Below the pieces are notes generated by a model. The model was not told where the DNA came from and made no database searches. It was given only the letters and a program-made list of their open reading frames with translations. Below, one piece after another: positions 1 to 7,340 of a DNA stretch of 64,000 nucleotides (position 1 is its first letter; each line of letters starts with the position of its first letter). This stretch comes from Methylohalobius crimeensis 10Ki (GTDB taxonomy: Bacteria; Pseudomonadota; Gammaproteobacteria; Methylococcales; Methylothermaceae): assembly GCF_000421465.1 (NCBI RefSeq), contig NZ_ATXB01000002.1:548690-612689 (forward strand), in the 5' to 3' direction. The translations under genes were made by a program, and so were the position numbers.

Positions 1-19
1 GACGCGCTTCGTACAATCG

Positions 20-46
20 GCCGCATTCTTGCGTGCGGCGTTTTTT
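20..46 (+). terminator. Rho-independent terminator of a gene upstream of the window
   Basis: The six-base arms GCCGCA and TGCGGC enclose an eight-base loop and are followed by G and six T. It reads as a plus-strand terminator, so it most likely ends a gene lying left of the window. It also sits just past the 3' end of the minus-strand gene that ends at 54. Confidence 0.6.
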
Positions 47-53
47 GAGCCCG

Positions 54-557
54 CTAGCCCTCTTCGCCAATGTAGATCGCCATTTCCCTTTCATGTCGAT
101 CCGGCTGAGGATCCGAGATGGATTCAACAAGACCGATTCGCGCTACATAACTTTCGGCAAGTCCGTATTCCCTTGCCCCTGTCAGCACATGGTGTTTGTA
201 CCAATGATAGGGAAATAACGTCGAATCGATGCTGACAGCATAGTAAGTAAAGGCCTCAAGGGTTTCACCGGAAGGCGTTGCCACTTCGACCGTTTTCTCT
301 TCGTAGCTGTGACCCAGCCCTTCCACGCTATCCAAATGGGGTTTTTCCGTTTCGAAAATATCGAATACCACGCCCATCACGGCATGTGCTTCATTTCCGG
401 TTTCGTGGGCATCACATTTGCTGGAGCCGTCCTTACCTTTTTTATGGAACCTCAAATCATGTCGATCGAGGGTCGCGATCGTGACAAAATTTGCCGATGG
501 CACCCGAGCTTTGAGCCGCTTACTCGACATATTGGAACCATAGGAGAAATAAAGCAT
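54..557 (-). CDS. Gamma-glutamylcyclotransferase-like (AIG2/GGCT fold) protein
   Basis: A 167-residue protein that opens with the GGCT-fold signature YFSYGSNM, the loop that binds the gamma-glutamyl group. A later VEGLG segment (near residue 80) is the usual place of the catalytic glutamate. Family members cleave gamma-glutamyl amines or dipeptides to 5-oxoproline; the substrate cannot be told from sequence. The length is normal for stand-alone GGCT proteins and there is no signal peptide, so it is probably cytoplasmic. It lies downstream of ppk1 on the same strand with about 50 bp between them, so it could share the ppk1 transcript, though no functional link is evident. The ATG at 557 is the only sensible start because it precedes the motif by two residues. 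Confidence 0.8.
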   Translation of the reverse strand: MLYFSYGSNMSSKRLKARVPSANFVTIATLDRHDLRFHKKGKDGSSKCDAHETGNEAHAVMGVVFDIFETEKPHLDSVEGLGHSYEEKTVEVATPSGETLEAFTYYAVSIDSTLFPYHWYKHHVLTGAREYGLAESYVARIGLVESISDPQPDRHEREMAIYIGEEG

Positions 558-610
558 ATCAATATAGACCTCTCATTGCGGTAAGGTTGAACGCTACCGT
601 GGCCGGCCAC

Positions 611-2665
611 TCAATCCAAACGGTCAGCCAATAGCTGAGCCTGCGCCGAGAACGGCGTTTTATGACCGGGCTCGATTCGGGTGTAGCTGCCGTCCGGCTG
701 GAGTTCCCAGCTGCCGGTGGTGTCGCGCAGGGAATAGCGCAGGGTCTCACGAATCACTTGACGTTGGAGGCTGCGCGATTGGATGGGGAAAGCCGCTTCC
801 ACCCGGCGGTGTAGATTGCGGATCAGCCAGTCGGCGCTGGCGGCGTAAACTTCCGGCTTACCGTCGTTGCCAAAGTAATAGACCCGACTGTGCTCCAAAA
901 ACCGCCCCAATATCGAGCGCACTCGGATGTTGTCCGACATCCCCTTCACGCCCGGCCTCAGGCAGCAGATTCCACGCACGATCAAATCGATCTTGACGCC
1001 GGCCCGGGAAGCGGCATAGAGCGCTTCGATAATCTCCGGGTCTTCCAGGCCGTTCATCCGGGCAATGATGCGCCCGCGCTTCCCCTGCCTCGCCAAATCC
1101 GCTTCGCGGTGGATTTTGTCGAGGAAGAAACGGTGCAGATCGAACGGCGCTTGCACCAATTTTTGGAGTTTGAAGGCGTGACCCAGCCCGGTGAGCTGAT
1201 GAAACAAGCGCTGCACATCCTCTCCCAGAATCGGTTCGGCGCTGAGCAAGCCGATATCGGTATAGAATCCGGTGGTGATCTCATGGTAGTTGCCGGTGCT
1301 CAAATGCACATAGCGGCGCAGACCTTCCTTCTCCTGGCGTACGATCAACAACATCTTGGCGTGCGTCTTGTAGCCGACCACTCCGTACACCACATGCACC
1401 CCCGCCTCGTACAGACGCTCGGCCAGGCGGATGTTGTCGGCTTCGTCGAAGCGGGCGCGGAGCTCGATCACCGCGCTCACCTCCTTGCCGTTCTGGGCCG
1501 CCCTAACCAGGGCGTCGGCGATGGAAGATCGGGAGGCGGTCCGGTAAAGGGTTTGGCGAATGGCCAAGACTTTTTCGTCGTCGGTGGCCTGCTCCAGCAA
1601 GGCCACCACCGGCGAGAAGGCGTCGTAGGGATGATGGAGCAGCACCTCGCCGCGCCGCAAGACGCCGAAATAATCCTCCTGAGCGACACAACGCTTGGGG
1701 ATGGCCGGTTTGAACGACGAATACTTGAAATCCGGGCGCTCCACGTCGTCGTATACCGAAGCCAGCCGGTGCAGATTGACCGGACCGTTGACCTGATACA
1801 GATCATCTTCCATCACCCCCAGGCAATCGCCCAAATAGCGCGCCACTTCCGGCGGACAGTTATCGGCCACTTCCAGCCGCACCGCCTGCCCGAAACGGCG
1901 CTCCTGCTCCAATCGGCCTTGGAGTTCGCGCTTGAGGTCTTCCATTTCCTCTTCGTCGATATACAGCTCGGTATCGCGCGTCACCCGGAATTGATAGCAC
2001 CCCTCCACGGTCAAGCCGGGAAACAGCTCGCCGACGAAGGCGTGGAGGACCGAAGATAAGAAGACGAAGGCGGTGTCGGTGCCGGCCAATTCTCTCGGCA
2101 GACGCACCAACCTGGGCAGGGAGCGGGGAACCGGAAGCAGCGCGTAGCGGTGGCCGCGACCGAAAGCATCGTTGCCGTGGAGGCAGACGATAAAATGAAG
2201 GTTCTTGTTGGCGATTCGCGGGAAAGGATGGGCGGGATCGATACTCAGGGGCGTGACCACCGGCAATACCTGTTCGCGCATGTAAGTATTCAGCCAGCTG
2301 CGCTGGGCGTTATTCCAATGAGCACGCCGCAGAAAGCGGATGCCCTCTCCGGCCAATGCCGGGATCAACTGGCCATTGAGCAGCCGATACTGATCGTCCA
2401 CCATGGCGCGCACCCGCTCGTTGAGCGTTCGAAAGAGCGCACCGGTATCGGCCCGATCCACCCCGGTGCCGGTGACGCCGAGACTGATCTTTTTTTTCAG
2501 CGCCGCCACCCGGACTTCAAAAAACTCGTCCAGATTGGCGCTGGAAATACATAAAAACCTCAGCCGCTCCAACAACGGCTGAGTCTCGTCCTCCGCCATG
2601 GCCAACACCCGGCGGTGGAACGCCAACAAGCTCAATTCCCGATTCAGATAACGCTGCGAGTTCAT
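611..2665 (-). CDS. ppk1: Polyphosphate kinase 1
   Basis: A 684-residue protein, the usual size for PPK1, which reversibly makes inorganic polyphosphate from ATP. The N-terminal NRELSLLAFHRRVL segment is the family opening. YKTHAKM and LEHSRVYYFGN carry the two conserved histidines, the first being the autophosphorylated residue in known enzymes. The ATG at 2665 follows a GAGG motif and puts the conserved opening at residue 8. The upstream olsA frame runs 149 bp into this gene, so the two are probably translated from one message. PPK and ornithine lipids both relate to phosphate economy, which fits this grouping, although no Pho box was identified. Confidence 0.95.
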   Translation of the reverse strand: MNSQRYLNRELSLLAFHRRVLAMAEDETQPLLERLRFLCISSANLDEFFEVRVAALKKKISLGVTGTGVDRADTGALFRTLNERVRAMVDDQYRLLNGQLIPALAGEGIRFLRRAHWNNAQRSWLNTYMREQVLPVVTPLSIDPAHPFPRIANKNLHFIVCLHGNDAFGRGHRYALLPVPRSLPRLVRLPRELAGTDTAFVFLSSVLHAFVGELFPGLTVEGCYQFRVTRDTELYIDEEEMEDLKRELQGRLEQERRFGQAVRLEVADNCPPEVARYLGDCLGVMEDDLYQVNGPVNLHRLASVYDDVERPDFKYSSFKPAIPKRCVAQEDYFGVLRRGEVLLHHPYDAFSPVVALLEQATDDEKVLAIRQTLYRTASRSSIADALVRAAQNGKEVSAVIELRARFDEADNIRLAERLYEAGVHVVYGVVGYKTHAKMLLIVRQEKEGLRRYVHLSTGNYHEITTGFYTDIGLLSAEPILGEDVQRLFHQLTGLGHAFKLQKLVQAPFDLHRFFLDKIHREADLARQGKRGRIIARMNGLEDPEIIEALYAASRAGVKIDLIVRGICCLRPGVKGMSDNIRVRSILGRFLEHSRVYYFGNDGKPEVYAASADWLIRNLHRRVEAAFPIQSRSLQRQVIRETLRYSLRDTTGSWELQPDGSYTRIEPGHKTPFSAQAQLLADRLD

Positions 2666-3437
2666 CCATCCTCAAGCGACGCGGTTCAAGGGGGGCGTGA
2701 TTTCCATCCGCGGCGGCCAAACCGGCCAGGATATACTTTCGGGCATGCTTGGCCAATGCCTGGCGCTGCTCGGATGCGGGAAGCGGACGGCACCATACGA
2801 CGGTCGCCGGCACGATGCGAAGACTCAACACCCGCACCAGAGAACTCAGAAAATCATCCTCACCGATGAACGGGGCGCACCGCGCCGCTTTCCCCCGATA
2901 ACGCAGGCCCACCGGCTGGACGGGCACGGCGGTCTCGTGGACCGCTTGGAAAACAGCAGTACTAAAGGGTAACACAGTTTCGCCTCTAGTGGTCGTGCCC
3001 TCGGGAAAGACCACCACCTTATCGCCCGCTTGCAATCGAACGCCGACCGCCCGGACCAAGCCGGCGGTGGCGCGCAGATTGCCCCGGGTCACGAACAGCG
3101 TCCCGCTGCGCCGGGCGAGAAATCCCATCAACGGCCAGTCGGCCACCTCGTTCTTGGCGACGAAGGTGACCGGGACCTGGGTTCCAAGCACCAGCACATC
3201 CAGCCAGGAAATATGGTTGCAGGGCACCAAGGCCGGACCGGATTCGGGCTCGCCCCGAACCTCCAGGCGCAATCCCAGAATGCGCGCCATCCCCCGGAAC
3301 CACTTGAGTCGGATCGCCGGGCAGGCGGTTGGCTGCAATCGTTCCAACCAGGGAAAAACGCCGCCCAGGATAGCCGCGCCAAGGAGCAACCAGGTCAGGA
3401 AGAGCGCTCCCTTAAGACAGACTCTCGACCAGGCCAC
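2517..3437 (-). CDS. olsA: PlsC-type O-acyltransferase, probable ornithine-lipid acyltransferase
   Basis: A membrane acyltransferase of the 1-acyl-glycerol-3-phosphate acyltransferase family. The NHISWLD segment is the catalytic HX4D box and FPEGTTTRG is the acceptor-binding motif; a hydrophobic N-terminal helix (LTWLLLGAAIL) anchors it. Next to an OlsB-like gene it is best read as OlsA, which adds the second acyl chain to lyso-ornithine lipid; plain PlsC activity is possible. The open frame reaches back to 3566, but a GTG at 3437, overlapping the end of olsB, gives a normal N-terminus, so that start is preferred with moderate confidence. The last ~50 codons overlap ppk1 in another frame and have no recognisable family features. 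Confidence 0.75.
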   Translation of the reverse strand: MAWSRVCLKGALFLTWLLLGAAILGGVFPWLERLQPTACPAIRLKWFRGMARILGLRLEVRGEPESGPALVPCNHISWLDVLVLGTQVPVTFVAKNEVADWPLMGFLARRSGTLFVTRGNLRATAGLVRAVGVRLQAGDKVVVFPEGTTTRGETVLPFSTAVFQAVHETAVPVQPVGLRYRGKAARCAPFIGEDDFLSSLVRVLSLRIVPATVVWCRPLPASEQRQALAKHARKYILAGLAAADGNHAPLEPRRLRMDELAALSESGIELVGVPPPGVGHGGGRDSAVVGAAEVFMYFQRQSGRVF

Positions 3438-4188
3438 GGTCTTTGGTGCGCGTTTCCAGAAAGCGTTTCGAATAGCGACTCTGGATATTGGCCAAGGGCA
3501 ACAGGATGAACACGTCCATGCAATTGAAGTCTTCGTCCCAATAGGGGTCGCCGCACACCCAAGCACCTACCCGCAGATAGGTTTGCAGCAGGGGCGGGAC
3601 GCCGCAATCGTCACGGACGCAGTGGAGATCCGGCGGAACCGGGCGGCGCGAGGTTACCTCCAACCAATTGGGCCCCGTCTGCTCGGGCATCAGGCGGCGA
3701 TAAAACGCTTCCACCGCGAAACCGTCCGGCCCCGGCGGAATGCTGGCGCAACCCATGAGATAGGAAAATCCGCGCTCCCGGGCGTAATGGATCAGCGCCG
3801 ACCAGAGAATGGTCAGCACGATCCCGCCGCGGCTGGTGCGATCGACGCAAGTGCGCCCGACCTCCAGAAACCGCCCCGGCAGAGTACGCACCGCTCCCAG
3901 ATCGAATTCCTTCTCCGAATAGAAATGCCCCACCCGATCGGCCGCCGCGTCGCTGAGCAGGCGGGTGCAGCCGACAATCTTCCCGCTGCGGCGGTCGCGC
4001 ACCACCAAATGGTCGCAATAGGGGTCGAATTGATCCCGGTCGAGCCCATCCGAACCTTCCAGGCGCGCGCCCATTTCCTGGGCGAAGACCCGATAGCGAA
4101 GCGCATACGCCTCCCTCACCGTCGCGTCATTCATGGCCACGAAGGCCTCGTAACGGCGGTTGGAGGCGACCGAAAAATCCCGCTGCAT
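3412..4188 (-). CDS. olsB: L-ornithine N-acyltransferase (GNAT fold)
   Basis: A 258-residue GNAT-fold protein of the OlsB/'putative hemolysin' family, which transfers a 3-hydroxyacyl group from acyl-ACP to the alpha-amine of ornithine, the first step of ornithine lipid synthesis. Recognisable family blocks are LRYRVFAQEMGA near the start, the DPYCDHLVV strand, and FLEVGRTCVD in the acyl-donor region. It has no signal peptide. The ATG at 4188 is preceded by GGGAG. The gene overlaps the acyltransferase that follows, implying coupled translation and supporting the OlsB-OlsA reading. The promoter should lie in the divergent gap before pcm at 4332. Confidence 0.85.
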   Translation of the reverse strand: MQRDFSVASNRRYEAFVAMNDATVREAYALRYRVFAQEMGARLEGSDGLDRDQFDPYCDHLVVRDRRSGKIVGCTRLLSDAAADRVGHFYSEKEFDLGAVRTLPGRFLEVGRTCVDRTSRGGIVLTILWSALIHYARERGFSYLMGCASIPPGPDGFAVEAFYRRLMPEQTGPNWLEVTSRRPVPPDLHCVRDDCGVPPLLQTYLRVGAWVCGDPYWDEDFNCMDVFILLPLANIQSRYSKRFLETRTKDRGLVESLS

Positions 4189-4331
4189 GGTTCACTCCCG
4201 TGATAATTATCGATCGAGCGAGCATAAGGGCGCCCTGTGACAGGCGTGCGACAGAACCATGAACGTTTGTTGACAAAATAGTCAGGAAGTCGGCATGCTT
4301 GGCGGAAATTCGTACCTAAGCGGAACAAGCG

Positions 4332-5054
4332 ATGTTCAAAGCGATATGGTTGGCTTTCCTGCTCCCGCTGGCTGCCTCATGCTGGGCGGAAAACGAGGAC
4401 GAAGCGGCGCGGGAGCGACTTTTGAATCGCATCGAACAAGATTTTCGCGACACCGCCGCCATGACCGGCAAGCGCGCGCTCGACCCGCGGGTGAAAAAGG
4501 CGCTGCGGGAAGTACCCAGGCACCTTTTCGTCGATCCCCCCCACCGCCACCAGGCCTACAAAAACCGGCCCCTCCCCATCGGCTACGGCCAAACCATCTC
4601 CCAACCCTATATCGTCGCTTTAATGACCGCGCTGCTCGAACCCCAACCGGATCACACGGTCCTGGAAATCGGGACTGGATCGGGTTATCAGGCGGCGGTC
4701 CTGTCCCGTCTGGTGAAAAAGGTATACACCGTCGAGATCATCGAACCCTTGGCCGAACAAGCGCGGAAGCGGCTGCGGGAATTGGGCTATGCCAACGTGG
4801 AGGTGCGTCTCGGAGACGGCTATCACGGCTGGAAGGAACACGCGCCCTTCGACGGCATCGTGGTCACCGCGGCCGCCAGCCACATTCCTCAACCCTTGGT
4901 CCAACAACTCAAACCCGGCGGACGAATGATCGTTCCGGTGGGTGGGCATTTTCTCACCCAATCCCTGCTGCTGGTGGAAAAAGATCGTGGGGGGCGCGTG
5001 ATCACGCGGCAGTTGCTGCCGGTCAGGTTCGTCCCCTTGACCGGAAAGCATTGA
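4332..5054 (+). CDS. pcm: Protein-L-isoaspartate O-methyltransferase with signal peptide
   Basis: A 240-residue PCMT. EIGTGSGYQAAVLSRL is the SAM-binding motif I, preceded by the family stretch LPIGYGQTISQPYIVALM. The enzyme methylates isoaspartyl residues to start repair of damaged proteins. The first ~19 residues (LAFLLPLAASCWA) look like a signal peptide or lipobox, so this copy would act in the periplasm, unlike cytoplasmic E. coli Pcm. It would need SAM there, which makes the location puzzling. It is divergent from olsB. A possible TTGACA -35 element lies at 4270-4275 but the -10 is poor. Confidence 0.88.
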   Translation: MFKAIWLAFLLPLAASCWAENEDEAARERLLNRIEQDFRDTAAMTGKRALDPRVKKALREVPRHLFVDPPHRHQAYKNRPLPIGYGQTISQPYIVALMTALLEPQPDHTVLEIGTGSGYQAAVLSRLVKKVYTVEIIEPLAEQARKRLRELGYANVEVRLGDGYHGWKEHAPFDGIVVTAAASHIPQPLVQQLKPGGRMIVPVGGHFLTQSLLLVEKDRGGRVITRQLLPVRFVPLTGKH

Positions 5055-5128
5055 TTGGAAGGACGGGGTTCGGCGCTCCCCGAAAACCCGCCTCAACGCC
5101 AACCCGCCATAATTATCGGGATAGACGC

Positions 5129-5506
5129 TTAATCGAGGGTGTAAAGATAAGCGGCCATATCCCGCGCATCCCGCTCATTCACCCCCAGATCCGGCATCGC
5201 CGACAAGGAAGCGATCTCCTGGGGGTGCCGGAGCCATCGGATCATGTTTTCCGGCGTATTGGGCAGACTGCCCGCGATATAGACTCGCTTCGCCATCCGG
5301 TCGAGGGGCGGGCCCACCAGGCTGTTGGCGCCTACGACACCGGGAATCACGTGGCAACCGGTGCACGCATACTGTTGCAGCGCCACTTTTCCCCGTTGGG
5401 GGTCTCCCTCCATTTCCTGCATGGCAGCAGTGGAAGATTCGTGCCCATGAGCGGACAGCCCCGCCAGCATTCCCAGAAAAACGGCGATCGTTTTATCTAA
5501 TTGCAC
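5129..5506 (-). CDS. Small class I cytochrome c, twin of the one at 10314
   Basis: A 125-residue exported monohaem cytochrome c with one CTGCH haem site and a distal methionine in SAMPDLGV. The N-terminus (IAVFLGMLAGLSAHG) is a signal peptide. The start is a GTG at 5506, five bases after the stop of the cytochrome gene upstream, so the two form an operon. The segment from IPG through ENMIRWL to AAYLYTLD is closely matched in the lipoprotein cytochrome at 10314-10697, so the pair arose by duplication around the oxidase cluster. Likely role: electron carrier to the divergently encoded oxidase. This is inferred from position only. Confidence 0.85.
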   Translation of the reverse strand: MQLDKTIAVFLGMLAGLSAHGHESSTAAMQEMEGDPQRGKVALQQYACTGCHVIPGVVGANSLVGPPLDRMAKRVYIAGSLPNTPENMIRWLRHPQEIASLSAMPDLGVNERDARDMAAYLYTLD

Positions 5507-5511
5507 GGCCT

Positions 5512-6111
5512 TTATTCAAGATAGTTTGTGGATGACTGTGTTTCCCTGGAAACAGCCTCTGCGGTTTCCATTGCATTTATTGAGTACGCCATGGACCGAT
5601 AATCCTTGGGCGAAAGCGCAGGAAGGTACTTCACGAACGCCACGATCGACCAAATTTCATCGTCCCGGAATCGGTACTGCCAGGCGGGCATGCCGGTCAT
5701 TTTAATTCCGTTGCTGACCACCCAGAAGATTTCGGCCGACGTCAACTCCCGGCCGCTTTCTACTAAGTTGGTGGGCAGCGGAAGCATGCCTTTGCCGGCA
5801 TCGCCCGGAGCGATACCCGGCGCACCGTGACAGGGCACGCAGTTTTTGTGGTAACGGACGAATCCCGCTTGAATCAGGGATTTATCCTCTAAAGAAGGCG
5901 ACTCGATGTGTTTGGCACGCTGCCGGATCGATTGTCTCAAGGCGATATCCAAAACCGTATAGACCGGCAGTGTATGCTGGGCAACCGCGGCGATGTTGTA
6001 CAAGCCGAAATAAACCACCAGCGCCGCCCCCACCACGCCGGCCATCCCCATTATCGCCAGCGCCACGGCGGCGTGGAGAAGAAACTGTTTGAACGGCTTG
6101 AATGGCGACAT
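5512..6111 (-). CDS. Membrane-anchored cytochrome c
   Basis: A 199-residue protein with a long N-terminal hydrophobic segment (VALAIMGMAGVVGAALVVYFG) that probably stays as an anchor, then a cytochrome c domain with CVPCH and a methionine ligand candidate in MTGMPAW. The domain resembles the CccA/cbb3-type small cytochromes in which PLPTNL and EIFWVVSNGIKMTGMP recur. It is divergent from coxB across a 210-bp gap and precedes a second cytochrome by 5 bp. It may donate electrons to the neighbouring oxidase or belong to an alternative chain. Confidence 0.85.
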   Translation of the reverse strand: MSPFKPFKQFLLHAAVALAIMGMAGVVGAALVVYFGLYNIAAVAQHTLPVYTVLDIALRQSIRQRAKHIESPSLEDKSLIQAGFVRYHKNCVPCHGAPGIAPGDAGKGMLPLPTNLVESGRELTSAEIFWVVSNGIKMTGMPAWQYRFRDDEIWSIVAFVKYLPALSPKDYRSMAYSINAMETAEAVSRETQSSTNYLE

Positions 6112-6322
6112 AATCTTACCTAAGCGGGGTCTTTTGCCTTTACAATGCCATCAAGACAATCCCTGGTCACCTCCTCGAATCGGTAAAGGAGCGTCCTATG
6201 CACTTAACCGACAGACCGGTAAAAGGTAGCATACCTGGTTGGACAGACCGTACTTCTATAAGTGCGGCATGGGAAGCGACCGGTATGATCCGGCGACTCA
6301 ATTTTTCCGGCGGAGGTGATCC

Positions 6323-7333
6323 ATGTTCCGGAGATCCGGTCCTGCGCTGTACGGCTTAGGACTCTTTCCAGCCGATTTCCCGGAGGCGCTTCAATCGAGC
6401 CTGCATCCGCAATCAGCCGTCGCTCAGCTGATTGCGAAGATCGGCTGGGTTATGTTCGTCGGAGGGACACTAATTTTCCTGGCCGTTTTGATGCTTGCCC
6501 TTTACGCTGTATTTGCCCCCCGCGAGCGGCGTGCCGCAATCGGCCGGCGGAGCCTGATCGTTGGTGGCGGCGTCATCTTTCCCGCGGTATCGCTGTTCGC
6601 CCTCCTTCTTTATGCGCTGGTCACGGCCGATAGGATTGTCGACATCGACGAACCGGCGGATGTCCGGATCGAAGTGATCGGCGAGCAGTTCTGGTGGCGG
6701 GTGCGTTATCTCGATGCCGCCGGCGGAATCGGTGCGGTCATCGCCAACGAAATTCACATCCCAGTCGATCGCCCGGTCGATTTCATCGTCAAGAGTGCGG
6801 ACGTGATCCACAGCTTTTGGGTGCCGAGCCTGGCCGGCAAGATCGACATGATTCCGGGGCGCACCAATACGCTGCGGATCAAGGCCGACAACACGGGGAC
6901 GTGGCGGGGCCAGTGCGCCGAATATTGCGGCGCCCAGCATGGCAAGATGGCGTTCCATGTGGTGGTGGAGTCACCGGAGGCATTTGCCGCATGGTTGGCG
7001 GCTCAGCGCCGCCCCGCGGAAGCACCGGACGACTCTTTTCTACAACGCGGCAAAGCCCTGTTTCTGGCCGACGATTGCGGCCGAGAAGACTGCTGCGCGG
7101 ACTGTCATACCGTGCGGGGTACCGCGGCCGAGGGCGACCATGGACCGGATTTGACCCACGTGGGCAGCCGCCGCTGGATCGCGGCCGGAACATTGCCCAA
7201 CAACCCCGGGACCCTGGCCGGCTGGATCGCGGCCAGCCAACACCTCAAACCGGGCAACCACATGCCTTCCTTTGCCGCTTACGAGGGAGAGGAGCTGCGC
7301 GCGTTGGCGGCCTATCTGGAGAGCCTGAAATGA
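6323..7333 (+). CDS. coxB: Cytochrome c oxidase subunit II with fused cytochrome c domain
   Basis: A 336-residue subunit II. Two membrane helices (about residues 40-65 and 80-105) are followed by the CuA cupredoxin domain with EQFWWRVRY and the CuA ligand cluster CAEYCGAQHGKM, and then by a C-terminal cytochrome c domain (CADCH, distal Met in NHMPSF). The fused haem domain defines a caa3-type enzyme that takes electrons from soluble cytochromes c. A GGAGGTG ribosome site precedes the ATG at 6323. It is the first gene of an oxidase operon resembling the coxMNOP type. The mature protein resides in the inner membrane with its CuA and haem domains in the periplasm. Confidence 0.93.
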   Translation: MFRRSGPALYGLGLFPADFPEALQSSLHPQSAVAQLIAKIGWVMFVGGTLIFLAVLMLALYAVFAPRERRAAIGRRSLIVGGGVIFPAVSLFALLLYALVTADRIVDIDEPADVRIEVIGEQFWWRVRYLDAAGGIGAVIANEIHIPVDRPVDFIVKSADVIHSFWVPSLAGKIDMIPGRTNTLRIKADNTGTWRGQCAEYCGAQHGKMAFHVVVESPEAFAAWLAAQRRPAEAPDDSFLQRGKALFLADDCGREDCCADCHTVRGTAAEGDHGPDLTHVGSRRWIAAGTLPNNPGTLAGWIAASQHLKPGNHMPSFAAYEGEELRALAAYLESLK

Positions 7334-7340
7334 GGACTGC

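Noticed and set aside
4270-4299. TTGACA before pcm as a promoter
   Set aside because: The -35 is perfect, but the best -10 at 17-18 bp spacing (CATGCT) is poor, so it is not listed as a feature.
6262-6270. GTGCGGCAT ahead of coxB, identical to the first nine bases of the 56811 motif
   Set aside because: Only nine bases match and the TCACAC half is missing, so it is probably coincidence.
6198-6359. 53-codon ORF with a good AAGGAG site overlapping the start of coxB
   Set aside because: No family features, and it runs into coxB out of frame. A leader peptide is possible, but nothing else supports it.
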